A stretch of DNA of 64,000 bases from Hornefia porci. Its GTDB lineage: Bacteria > Bacillota > Clostridia > Peptostreptococcales > Anaerovoracaceae. This document shows positions 16,389 through 24,954 of this stretch, piece by piece (position 1 is the first letter of the stretch; each line of letters begins with the position of its first letter). The stretch lies in assembly GCF_001940235.1 (NCBI RefSeq), contig NZ_MJIE01000001.1, positions 682,001 through 746,000 of the forward strand. The letters run 5' to 3'. Below the pieces are notes generated by a model. That model searched no databases and was not told where the DNA came from. It saw only the letters and a list, made by a program, of their open reading frames with translations. The translations under genes were made by a program, and so were the position numbers.

Positions 16389-17417
16389 TCAGGAAAGCCC
16401 CGGCATGACCGCCGCTCTTTTCTCTTCTCTGTCTTTTTCCGCGTTTTCCCGTACAATCCGGATTTTCTTCTCGTATTTGAGCCTCTTTTCCTCGTTTCCG
16501 CAGGCGTCATAGATTTCCACGAGTTCCCCCATCACATCGGTATTGCTGGGAGAATACTGCAGAGCCCGCAGGAACCTCTGCTCCGCCTCTTCCGGCAGTT
16601 CAAGGCCTTTATATGCCACGCCAAGATAATACCACAGCGGCCACCAGGTATTGAACCGTTCGTCGTCTTCATAATCCGACAGAATCGCAATACCCTCCTC
16701 ATAACGTCCGCTGAGCACTGCGTTATATCCCTCTTCAATTTTGCAGGGCTCTGTGAGCTTATCCAGAAGCCCCCGGATTTCCGCCCGAAGCTCGCCGTCC
16801 TCCGACAGCTCCATGAAGCGGTCCCAGGTCAGCTTTGCCTTGATGTACAGCCCGAGATTGATATATCCGAATCCCAGGAAATAGAAGCCCATATCGTAGT
16901 CGGGGGCCTTCAATGTAAGCTTTTCAAAGGTTTCCAGCGATTCGGCCTTGAACCGCCCCACATATTCCTCGCCTTCCCCGTTCTCGTAGGCGTCTTTGCA
17001 CGCGCGCCCGTAGCAGTAGAACGCATCCCGGTTTTCCGGATCCAGCAGGATTGCGGCCCGGAACAGGATACACGCCTCCTCATAGCTGTCATGCGCCGCC
17101 AGATCCACGCCTTCATTAATCAGGGGTTTTACAAAATCTGCCGTGAAGGTTCTCAGAATATACGCCTTGTAATTTTCCGCGTAACGGAAGTTGATGTCGC
17201 ACCCGATCACATACGCCATGTTCCGGGCGATGGCCAGTGTCGAGAGACCCTGATCCAGCTCGGCTCTGCGGATTGGAACCGGAACGTCCTTCATAATGTC
17301 CCCGATACCGGCCCGGTTCAGATAATTGTCCGAAAGCTCGTCGAACAGAAATCCCTCTTCAATGCGGGGAATCAGATAATCTGAGATGCGATCCTTAAAC
17401 TGCTGTTCCTTTTCCAT
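16389..17417 (-). CDS. TPR-repeat protein
   Basis: 342 aa, acidic and helical. TPR-type units are evident (CILFRAAILLDPENRDAFYCYGRACKDAYE, AILSDYEDDERFNTWWPLWYYLGVAYKGLELPEEAEQRFLRALQYSPSN). It starts directly after the stop of the radical-SAM gene upstream, so it is in the same operon. TPRs mediate protein contacts; no enzyme motif is seen. Confidence 0.75.
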   Translation of the reverse strand: MEKEQQFKDRISDYLIPRIEEGFLFDELSDNYLNRAGIGDIMKDVPVPIRRAELDQGLSTLAIARNMAYVIGCDINFRYAENYKAYILRTFTADFVKPLINEGVDLAAHDSYEEACILFRAAILLDPENRDAFYCYGRACKDAYENGEGEEYVGRFKAESLETFEKLTLKAPDYDMGFYFLGFGYINLGLYIKAKLTWDRFMELSEDGELRAEIRGLLDKLTEPCKIEEGYNAVLSGRYEEGIAILSDYEDDERFNTWWPLWYYLGVAYKGLELPEEAEQRFLRALQYSPSNTDVMGELVEIYDACGNEEKRLKYEKKIRIVRENAEKDREEKRAAVMPGLS

Positions 17418-18932
17418 TTACTTCAGTTCCCATCCTTTCTCCATAAACCGTCGGACGACCTCCGGATTCAGCGTGTCCATCAGATCCAGCGTCAGGAAAT
17501 GCTCTGCTCTCGTGGAGATTCCGCTGAATTTCGCCTCCTGCTTCATGGCGAACCGGTACAGAATCCGGTACAGATCCTCCTTTTTATGAGAAGCCATATG
17601 ATATTTTCCGGAATAATAGAAATCCGCCAGCCGCTCAAAGAAGCGGAACGGAGTGACTTCCATGTCTTCAATGAGGAATTCCAGCGTGCGCTGAAATCCG
17701 CCCCGGTTGTAGTAGAGATCAAGCACAGTCGTGACCATCTTCAGCTTGACAAAATCAATGGCGGACATGTATTTGTTACTGATCACCTCGTATGGCGCTT
17801 TGTTCCTGTAAACATACCCGTGCCTCTCTGCTTCCCTGCGGATCCTCGTGCCCTTCAGGAGCTTCAGAAACCCAAGCTGCAGTACCGACGGATGAACCGC
17901 ATACACACGGTCGAAGGATTCCGCGAAGGACCGGTAATCCTCACAGGGCAGTCCCGCGATAAGGTCGACGTGAACCTCGATGGTTTCCAGTTCCATCAGC
18001 TTGCTGATGTTCTGCAGGACCCCGGCGGTTTCGGTCTTCCGGCTGATTTCCCTCAGAGTGTACGGGTTCGCCGACTGCACGCCGATCTCAAACTGAAAAA
18101 GCCCCTTCCGCGCTTTGGACAGGATCCGGAAGGAATCCGAATCGAGAAGATCTCCGCAGATCTCAAAGTGGAAGTTCGTGGTTCCGTTGTCTTTGTCGAT
18201 GATATACTGCCAGATCTCTCCGGCCCGCGCTTTGTTATAGTTAAAGGTCCGGTCAATGAACTTCACCTGACGGATATTTTTGTACATCAGATACCCGATA
18301 TCCCTGCGCACACGCTCCAGGGAAAGCTCCCTCACCGTGCTGTCCACGGAGGAAATACAGTAAGAGCAGCGGAACGGGCATCCCCGGACGGATTCGTAGT
18401 ACACGATCTTGTCCGTCTCCACCTCCAGATATGTGTAGGGGAACGGGAGCCGGTCCATATAGGGAAGCGAGCCCGCCTCGTTGGAAATAACCGTGTCCAG
18501 ACCCCAGTAGGTCAGACTGCTGACCTTGCTGAAGTCCCTGTTCCCCGAAATCAGCTCGCGGCAGAACTGGGAGAACGGCTTTTCGCCCTCTCCGCGGATG
18601 ATGAAATCGGCCCACGGGTTGTCCCGAAGAAACCTCTCGCTTTCATAACTGACCTCTGGTCCGCCCAGAAGGATGCGGAGATCCGGGCGGGCCTTTTTCA
18701 GGTCGCTGCACAAAGAGCGGATCTGTTCTATATTCCAGACATAGCAGGAGAAACACACCAGATCATATCCGCCCCGCATGATTTCTCCGAACACGAGATC
18801 CCGTTCGTTATTGATGGTAAATTCGCGGAGCTCCACATCCAGCCCGGAATCCGCCACTACGGAATAGAGATATTTCAGCGACAGATTCGTATGGATATAT
18901 TTCGAATTTAATGTCGTCAGAAGAATTCTCAT
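17418..18932 (-). CDS. B12-binding-domain radical SAM protein (DUF4080 type)
   Basis: 504 aa. The N-terminal cobalamin-like domain (residues 1-130: MRILLTTLNSKYIHTNLSLKYLY...LRILLGGPEVSYE) is followed by the radical-SAM CxxxCxxC in RGCPFRCSYCISS and a TIM-barrel, then a C-terminal region of DUF4080 type (KYMSAIDFVKLKMVTTVLDLYYNRG). The substrate is unknown. It overlaps by one base with the radical-SAM gene upstream and abuts the TPR gene, forming a tight operon. Confidence 0.85.
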   Translation of the reverse strand: MRILLTTLNSKYIHTNLSLKYLYSVVADSGLDVELREFTINNERDLVFGEIMRGGYDLVCFSCYVWNIEQIRSLCSDLKKARPDLRILLGGPEVSYESERFLRDNPWADFIIRGEGEKPFSQFCRELISGNRDFSKVSSLTYWGLDTVISNEAGSLPYMDRLPFPYTYLEVETDKIVYYESVRGCPFRCSYCISSVDSTVRELSLERVRRDIGYLMYKNIRQVKFIDRTFNYNKARAGEIWQYIIDKDNGTTNFHFEICGDLLDSDSFRILSKARKGLFQFEIGVQSANPYTLREISRKTETAGVLQNISKLMELETIEVHVDLIAGLPCEDYRSFAESFDRVYAVHPSVLQLGFLKLLKGTRIRREAERHGYVYRNKAPYEVISNKYMSAIDFVKLKMVTTVLDLYYNRGGFQRTLEFLIEDMEVTPFRFFERLADFYYSGKYHMASHKKEDLYRILYRFAMKQEAKFSGISTRAEHFLTLDLMDTLNPEVVRRFMEKGWELK

Positions 18933-19804
18933 TACAGCATCCTAAACCTTTCATCCTTCAGCATTCCGCTGTCCTCCATGGCCCTTCTCAGCTTCGCGAG
19001 CATCGCCTCTCTGTCCTCCGGAAGCGTGCCCTTCAGTGAAAGATAGTTGGAGGCATGATTGCTCCGGAACACACACGGCTTCTCCGGATTCATGTTCTCG
19101 ATCATCAGGCAGGTTTCCGCGATCACCTCTTCCGGCGACAGCAGCCTGAACTCACCGCTCCGGATTTTTTCATAGAGCGGCGCCGCGGGTTCCACCATCA
19201 GCGTCAGAAGCGCCACATAGGACGCATTCATCCGGCTGATCATTCTGCCGCTTTCAATGGCGTGCTCGCGCCAGCCGTCTTTACCGGCCAGTCCGGAAAT
19301 GAAGGTGACTGACGCCTGGATCCCGGAATCCTCAATTTTGTGAACCGCCTCGATGAGCTGTTCTCCGGTCACGCCCTTGCAGATATCCTTCAGAACCTTT
19401 TCGCTCCCGGACTCCGCGCCGATATAAATCATGCGCACTCCGTTTTCGTACAGCTCGCGCAGCTCCTCCGGCGTTTTGTGAAGCACATCGGCGGCGTTTC
19501 CGTAAACGTTTACTCTCCGGCATTCCGGAAACAGCTCCCGAATTTTCTGCAGAATCACCAGAAGTTTCCGGTTGGACAGGCACAACGCGTCCCCGTCGCA
19601 CAGGAAGATCCGCTCTACATGCCGGTAAAGCCTCCTGGCCTCTTCCAGATCCTCCATGACCTCATCCATGTTCCTGAGATGAAACTTCTTGTTCTTGAAC
19701 ATGCTGCAGAATGTGCATTTGTTGTGTGTGCAGCCGACCGTTACCTGGACAAGCAGACTGTAAGCCTCGCTGGGCGGCCGGTAGATATCTCCTTCGTATC
19801 TCAA
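18932..19804 (-). CDS. Radical SAM protein with CX4CX2C cluster motif
   Basis: 290 aa. The FeS motif is VGCTHNKCTFCSMF (CX4CX2C rather than the usual CX3CX2C). The barrel motifs FLCDGDALCLS and MIYIGAESGSEKVLKDI follow. The spacing is known in a group of short Elp3/MiaB-like radical-SAM proteins of anaerobes, function unassigned. TTG 19804 is chosen with GGAG 7 nt upstream. Same operon as the B12-binding radical-SAM protein. Confidence 0.85.
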   Translation of the reverse strand: MRYEGDIYRPPSEAYSLLVQVTVGCTHNKCTFCSMFKNKKFHLRNMDEVMEDLEEARRLYRHVERIFLCDGDALCLSNRKLLVILQKIRELFPECRRVNVYGNAADVLHKTPEELRELYENGVRMIYIGAESGSEKVLKDICKGVTGEQLIEAVHKIEDSGIQASVTFISGLAGKDGWREHAIESGRMISRMNASYVALLTLMVEPAAPLYEKIRSGEFRLLSPEEVIAETCLMIENMNPEKPCVFRSNHASNYLSLKGTLPEDREAMLAKLRRAMEDSGMLKDERFRML

Positions 19805-19907
19805 AATTTACTCCATTTCGTTTCTGTCTGATTCAGTCCGGAACTGTACCGCACGCTGCGGCGTTCCGCACGGTCTGTCACGGCAGACCACAAAATCCCC
19901 GTCCGGA

Positions 19908-21629
19908 TTACATGCGTTCCGGCGCCTTCATTCCCAGCAGCGCCAGACCGTTCCGGATTCCGTTCTTGGCTGCGATGGTCAGTGCAACCTTGGCCACCCG
20001 CTCCTCTTCATTTTCTGAAAGAATGTGTTCATCATGATAGAAGCGGTTGTACGCCTGAGCGATGTTGACAATATGACGGGTGATGATGGAAGGCTCGAAC
20101 TTCTCGCCGGCTTCCACAACAGTCTGCGGAAGAGCGTACAGCAGACGGGTCAGAGCGTACGCACTGTCGCTGTTCAGATAACTGAAGTCCACATCATCCA
20201 GATTCCACGCCTTCGCCACAGTTTCTTCGCCCGCCTTGCGGAGCACGCTTGCGCAGCGAGCGTGAGTGTACTGTACGTACGGGCCGGTCTCTCCGTCAAA
20301 GTTCAGAACCTTGTCCCACTTGAACACATAGTCCTTGATTTTGTTATTCGAAAGCTCCTGGAAGATCACCGCACCGATTCCCACCTGATGCGCCACATCG
20401 TCGATGAACGCCTCATCCGCAGCGGGATTCTTCTCTGCGATAATCTCCCGGGTCTTCTCAACCGCCTTGTTCAGAACGTCCTCCAGGAAGACCACGCGGC
20501 CGGCCCGGGTGGACATGGTTCCGTCCTCCAGGCTGACCATTCCGAACGGCACGTGAATGCAGTCCTTCACCCAGTCATAGCCCAGCAGCTCCACGACCTT
20601 CATCCACTGCTGGAAATACAGGTTCTGCTGCGAGGCGACCACATAGATGTTCTTATAGAAGTCGTAGGTTTCCTTCCGGTACACCGCGGTGGCAATATCA
20701 CGCGTACAGTACAGCGTGGAGCCGTCTGATTTCGTGATCAGCGCCGGCGGCATGCCGTACTCCTCCAGGTCCACGATCTGCGCGCCTCTGGATTCCTCCA
20801 GCAGCCCTTTCTCCTTCAGCTCATCGATGAAGCGCTGCATCTTATCGGAATAGAAGCTCTCACCGTCCACCTCGTCGAACTCGATGTCCAGCATCTTATA
20901 CACGCGGTTGAACTCCTTCATGGATTCCTCCCGGAACCACTTCCAGAGCTTAACTTCCTCCTCCTGCCCCTTCTCCAGATCCGCGAAAGCCTTTCTCGCC
21001 TCATCGTCCAGCTCGGGGTGCTTCTCCGCCTCCACATGGAATTTCGTATAGTATCCCAGCAGAGTGGTAATTGGATTATCCTTCACGTCCTGCTCATTTC
21101 CCCAATGCCGGTACGCGACGATCATTTTCCCGAACTGGGTGCCGTAATCGCCCACATGGTTCAGCCGTCTGACTTTGTAACCCAGCGCCCGGTAAATCAG
21201 ATTGATGGAATTTCCGATCACGGTGCTGCGGATATGACCGATATGGAACGGCTTGGCGATATTCGGCGAGGAATATTCCACGATCACAAGCTTTCCGTCG
21301 CCCACATTCGTCTTTCCGAAGTTCTCCCCGTCCATCGCATCCTCCAGGGTTGACCTGGTATACATTTCCTTGGACAGGAACATATTCACATATGCGTTGA
21401 CCTGCTCGACCTTCTCGAACAAAGGCCGGTCCGCGATCGCCTGAGCGATGTCTGCCGCGATGCTCTGCGGAGACTTGCGCAAAAGCTTTGCCAGGCGGAA
21501 GCACGGGAATGCGTAATCTCCCATTGCCGGATCCTGCGGGATCTCGACCAGCTCCAGAGCGTCCTCCTCGCTCAGCTCGCTGACCTGTCCGGCGATTATC
21601 TTTGATATTTCTTCTTTGTAGTTAACCAT
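19908..21629 (-). CDS. argS: Arginine-tRNA ligase
   Basis: About 573 aa. Class I synthetase: HIGH motif in SSPNIAKPFHIGHIRSTVIG, a KMSKS-region equivalent TMSTRAGRVVFLEDVL, and the C-terminal DALR domain ending FYHDEHIL...RNGLALLGMKAPERM. It charges tRNA-Arg in the cytoplasm. ATG 21629 (MVNYKEEISK) follows GGAGATCGACAG; the upstream extension is an overlap with the DUF523 gene, whose end lies 34 bases inside argS. Confidence 0.96.
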   Translation of the reverse strand: MVNYKEEISKIIAGQVSELSEEDALELVEIPQDPAMGDYAFPCFRLAKLLRKSPQSIAADIAQAIADRPLFEKVEQVNAYVNMFLSKEMYTRSTLEDAMDGENFGKTNVGDGKLVIVEYSSPNIAKPFHIGHIRSTVIGNSINLIYRALGYKVRRLNHVGDYGTQFGKMIVAYRHWGNEQDVKDNPITTLLGYYTKFHVEAEKHPELDDEARKAFADLEKGQEEEVKLWKWFREESMKEFNRVYKMLDIEFDEVDGESFYSDKMQRFIDELKEKGLLEESRGAQIVDLEEYGMPPALITKSDGSTLYCTRDIATAVYRKETYDFYKNIYVVASQQNLYFQQWMKVVELLGYDWVKDCIHVPFGMVSLEDGTMSTRAGRVVFLEDVLNKAVEKTREIIAEKNPAADEAFIDDVAHQVGIGAVIFQELSNNKIKDYVFKWDKVLNFDGETGPYVQYTHARCASVLRKAGEETVAKAWNLDDVDFSYLNSDSAYALTRLLYALPQTVVEAGEKFEPSIITRHIVNIAQAYNRFYHDEHILSENEEERVAKVALTIAAKNGIRNGLALLGMKAPERM

Positions 21630-22063
21630 CTGTCGATCTCCTTTTCCGATATTACTTCTATTCCATGCTCTTTTAATATTCGTACAAAACATCCGTCGCC
21701 CGGGATCGTCGTTCCGGTAAAGGTTCCGTCATAGATCGATCCGCTTCCGCAGGATGGACTGTTTCCCTTCAATACGGCCCCTTCAACGGGCTCTCGTCGC
21801 TTCTCCGCCTGGCGCAGAACGTGCTTCCAGGATTCCTCCGCACCGCGCCGGAAGGCCTCGGTCACGTCTTTTCCGGCTCGATCCAGGATCCGTTCCCCGG
21901 AATATTCCGCCGGCGGACGGGGAGACTGCAGGCCTCCCGCAGTCTCCGGACATACCACGCAGCAGGAATGCGTCTGATAAAACCGGATCACATCCCCGTT
22001 CCGGTTATTTCCTCCGTTGTATTTACAATTATTGCCCAGCAGGCAGCTGCTTATGATATACAT
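21596..22063 (-). CDS. DUF523 family protein
   Basis: 155 aa. Family hallmarks are ISSCLLGNNCKYNGGNNRN at the start, VVCPETAGGLQSPRPPAE, and VLKGNSPSCGSGSIYDG with conserved cysteines that suggest metal binding. The role of DUF523 is not established. It overlaps the 5' end of argS and follows mutS2 by 17 bases, so it is part of the long leftward transcription unit. Confidence 0.9.
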   Translation of the reverse strand: MYIISSCLLGNNCKYNGGNNRNGDVIRFYQTHSCCVVCPETAGGLQSPRPPAEYSGERILDRAGKDVTEAFRRGAEESWKHVLRQAEKRREPVEGAVLKGNSPSCGSGSIYDGTFTGTTIPGDGCFVRILKEHGIEVISEKEIDRWLTTKKKYQR

Positions 22064-22080
22064 ATTTCTCCCTACTCTGT

Positions 22081-24465
22081 CTAATCTGTTCTGAGGGTGA
22101 CGATGGTCACGCCCTCTCCCCCCTCATTATAATTGCCGGGGCGGATCGATGCAACATGCCGGTTTCTTTTCAGCGACTGCCGGAGCCCCTTCTGCAGGAT
22201 TCCCTCTCCCCGGCCGTGAATGACCGTGACCTCCTTCAGCCCGGCCATATACGCGTCGTCAATGTATTTATCCACGTCCATCCGCGCGCTGTCCAGATTT
22301 TCACCCTGCACATTTACCGAGCTGTGAACCGACTCCGTCTTCCGCTTCATCATGCCCCCGTAGCTTTTCCGCGCAGCGGGCTTCTTCGCCTTCGTCTTCT
22401 TTCCGTCTACCACCAGCATCAGATCGTCCAGATTTACTGTCACCTTCATGATGCCGACCTGCACCTGAAGTTCTCCCCGGTCGTCGGGCAGTGTGAGCAC
22501 CTCTCCGTTCTGGTCCAGTGACAGAACGCGGACCCGATCGCCGACCCTCAGCTGAGACGCACTGACAGGTGCGCTGTTGACCTGACGGATCACACGTTCA
22601 GCGTATTTTTTCTCATTTTCCTTCAGCCTGCGGCGATTGCGGTCAAAGGCTTTGTTCCGCGCTCCCAGGCTGTCCATCCTGGACAGTTCCCGGAGCTCCT
22701 TTTGCACCTCGTCCGCTGTGGCTCTGGCTTCCCGGAGCATCTCTCGGGCCTCCTGACGGCTGTCAGCCATCAGAGTTTCCCTCTTCTTCCTGAATTCCGC
22801 CTGTTCCTCTGTCAGTCGCGCCTTTATCTGTTCCGCCTCGGCACGGATCCGTTCCGCTTCGGCCAGTTCTTCCTCAGCTCTTTTTTTGTCCCTGTCGATG
22901 GCGGAGATCACGTCCTCGAACTCGAGATCTCCCCGCTCGATCAGTTCTCCGGCGCGGGCCACAATATCTCCGGGCAGCCCCAGCTTGCCGGAAATCTCAA
23001 AGGCGTTCGACTTCCCCGGCGTTCCCAGCCGCAGCCGGTAGGTCGGACTCAGGGTTTCCACATCGAATTCCATAGAGCCGTTTTCCACGCCGTCAGTGGA
23101 AAGCGCGTACTTTTTAATCTCATTGTAATGGGTCGTCGCCACCGTCTGCGCCCCGCTGCGAAACAGCCGTTCCAGGATCGCGACGGCGAGGGCTGCTCCC
23201 TCTGTCGGGTCTGTTCCCGCGCCCAGCTCATCCAGAAGCACCAGAGAATTCTCTCCTGCCCGCCCGACGATTTCCACAATGTTTTTCATATGCGAAGAAA
23301 AAGTGGACAGGCTCTGCTCGATGCTCTGCTCATCGCCGATGTCTGCGAAGATCTCACTGTACACCGGTACCCGGCTCTGTCCCGAAGCGGGAATATGAAG
23401 ACCGCTCTGCGCCATCAGCGCAAGAAGGCCGATGGTTTTCAGCGTCACGGTTTTCCCTCCTGTGTTGGGTCCTGTGATCACCAGCGTGCGGTATTGCTCC
23501 CCGATGGAAACTGAAACAGGAACGACGCTGTCCGGATCCAGCAGCGGGTGGCGCCCCTCCCGGATCACCAGCGCACCGTCTGTGCTGATTTTCGGTTCCT
23601 CGCCCTTCATGCGGAGGGAAAGCTTCCCCTTCGCCATTATAAAGTCCAGGCGCACCAGATTCTCCTGATTATTGCGCAAATCATGGCAGCACTCCCCTAC
23701 CTGATCGGAAAGCTTCTGCAGAATACGGGAAATTTCAGCCTGCTCCGCAAGCTCCAGCTCACGCAGCTCATTATTCATGTTCACGATAGCCTGAGGCTCA
23801 ATGAACAGAGTCGCGCCGCCCTTCGACTGGTCGTGCACGATTCCCGGGAATCTGGACCTGTGCTCCAGTTTCACCGGAATCACATACCGCCCGCCCTTGA
23901 TCGTCACGATACTGTCCTGAAGATATGGTCTGTTCGCCTGACTGTTCACGATCTGGTTCAGGCGGCTGCGAATGGACTCATTCTGCCGCTGGATGCTCCG
24001 GCGGATCCCGCGGAGCTCCGCAGACGCGTTATCCGCCATCTCATCCTCCGACAGGATGCAGCGGTCGATATCCGCCTCAAGCCCCGGATGCGGCACAATC
24101 AGCTCCGCAAGAGACGAAATCAGCGGAACCGGGGGAACGTCCTCCTTCAGAAACCGGAGCACGTTGGAGGCCGCTGCCAGATCATAGTGAACCTGAAGCA
24201 GCTGTTTCATGGTCAGGCAGCCGCCTTTCCGCGCAAAAGAAACGATCCCGGCGATATCATAAATGCCGCCGACGGGCAGCGGCCCTTTACGCACAATAAG
24301 GTCAACCGCTTCCGTAGTTGACCTTAACTCTTCGGATACGCTCCGGGAATCTGTCTCCGGCGTCAGAGAAAGCGCCATTTCCCTCGCCATTTCACAGCCG
24401 GCCTCGTCCTTCAAAAGCTCTTTTATTTTATTGTACTCTAAGATATCGATCGCTTTTTCGTTCAT
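22081..24465 (-). CDS. mutS2: Endonuclease MutS2
   Basis: 794 aa. It lacks the MutS mismatch-recognition domain and has the MutS core, Walker A in VITGPNTGGKTVTLKTIG, Walker B region SLVLLDELGAGTDPTEGAAL, a long coiled coil (DRDKKRAEEELAEAERIRAE...) and the C-terminal Smr nuclease domain (VIHGRGEGILQKGLRQ). MutS2 is linked to suppression of recombination and to resolving stalled ribosomes. It sits 3 bases after zapA, an arrangement common in Firmicutes. Confidence 0.96.
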   Translation of the reverse strand: MNEKAIDILEYNKIKELLKDEAGCEMAREMALSLTPETDSRSVSEELRSTTEAVDLIVRKGPLPVGGIYDIAGIVSFARKGGCLTMKQLLQVHYDLAAASNVLRFLKEDVPPVPLISSLAELIVPHPGLEADIDRCILSEDEMADNASAELRGIRRSIQRQNESIRSRLNQIVNSQANRPYLQDSIVTIKGGRYVIPVKLEHRSRFPGIVHDQSKGGATLFIEPQAIVNMNNELRELELAEQAEISRILQKLSDQVGECCHDLRNNQENLVRLDFIMAKGKLSLRMKGEEPKISTDGALVIREGRHPLLDPDSVVPVSVSIGEQYRTLVITGPNTGGKTVTLKTIGLLALMAQSGLHIPASGQSRVPVYSEIFADIGDEQSIEQSLSTFSSHMKNIVEIVGRAGENSLVLLDELGAGTDPTEGAALAVAILERLFRSGAQTVATTHYNEIKKYALSTDGVENGSMEFDVETLSPTYRLRLGTPGKSNAFEISGKLGLPGDIVARAGELIERGDLEFEDVISAIDRDKKRAEEELAEAERIRAEAEQIKARLTEEQAEFRKKRETLMADSRQEAREMLREARATADEVQKELRELSRMDSLGARNKAFDRNRRRLKENEKKYAERVIRQVNSAPVSASQLRVGDRVRVLSLDQNGEVLTLPDDRGELQVQVGIMKVTVNLDDLMLVVDGKKTKAKKPAARKSYGGMMKRKTESVHSSVNVQGENLDSARMDVDKYIDDAYMAGLKEVTVIHGRGEGILQKGLRQSLKRNRHVASIRPGNYNEGGEGVTIVTLRTD

Positions 24466-24468
24466 TCA

Positions 24469-24930
24469 TCAGCCCTTCTGAAGCTTTTCTATCTGACTTT
24501 TCAGCTGGATGTTTTCCATCTGCAGATCGAAGATCTGATTCTCAAACTCGGAGCATTTCGCCTGGAGCTCCTGGAACCGCTTGTCTTCCTTCTGTCCCTC
24601 CAGCTTCAGCTTTTCCATCGCCTCCCGGGTCTGCTTGTAATTCTTTTTCGCGTCCTCCCAGAGCTTGATGTAATGCGCGGAATCTCTCTCCAGCTGCTGA
24701 TTCGCGACGCGGAGCCGCTCCATTTCCTCCTGCTGGTCAAAATACTCCTCCGCAATGTTGATGGAGGACAGCACCGCGACAGCGCCGGTGCCGTTCCGTC
24801 CCATCACTTTGGAAACAAGGTGCATACGATCATCCACATAATCCGCGATTCTCTCGATTTCCTCCTGAGTCTTATCTCCGGAAATACTGTAGGTCTGTCC
24901 GTAAATCTTAACTTCTACTTTGTCACCCAT
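24469..24930 (-). CDS. zapA: Cell division protein ZapA
   Basis: 153 aa. The N-terminal ZapA domain (KVEVKIYGQTYSISGDKTQEEIERIADYVDDRMH) is followed by a long coiled coil ending SQIEKLQKG. ZapA bundles FtsZ filaments at mid-cell. Firmicute ZapA proteins are often about 85-150 aa, so this has an extended coiled coil. It lies between pheT and mutS2. Confidence 0.9.
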   Translation of the reverse strand: MGDKVEVKIYGQTYSISGDKTQEEIERIADYVDDRMHLVSKVMGRNGTGAVAVLSSINIAEEYFDQQEEMERLRVANQQLERDSAHYIKLWEDAKKNYKQTREAMEKLKLEGQKEDKRFQELQAKCSEFENQIFDLQMENIQLKSQIEKLQKG

Positions 24931-24954
24931 GGTTTCTCCTTTTTTCTTTGTTCC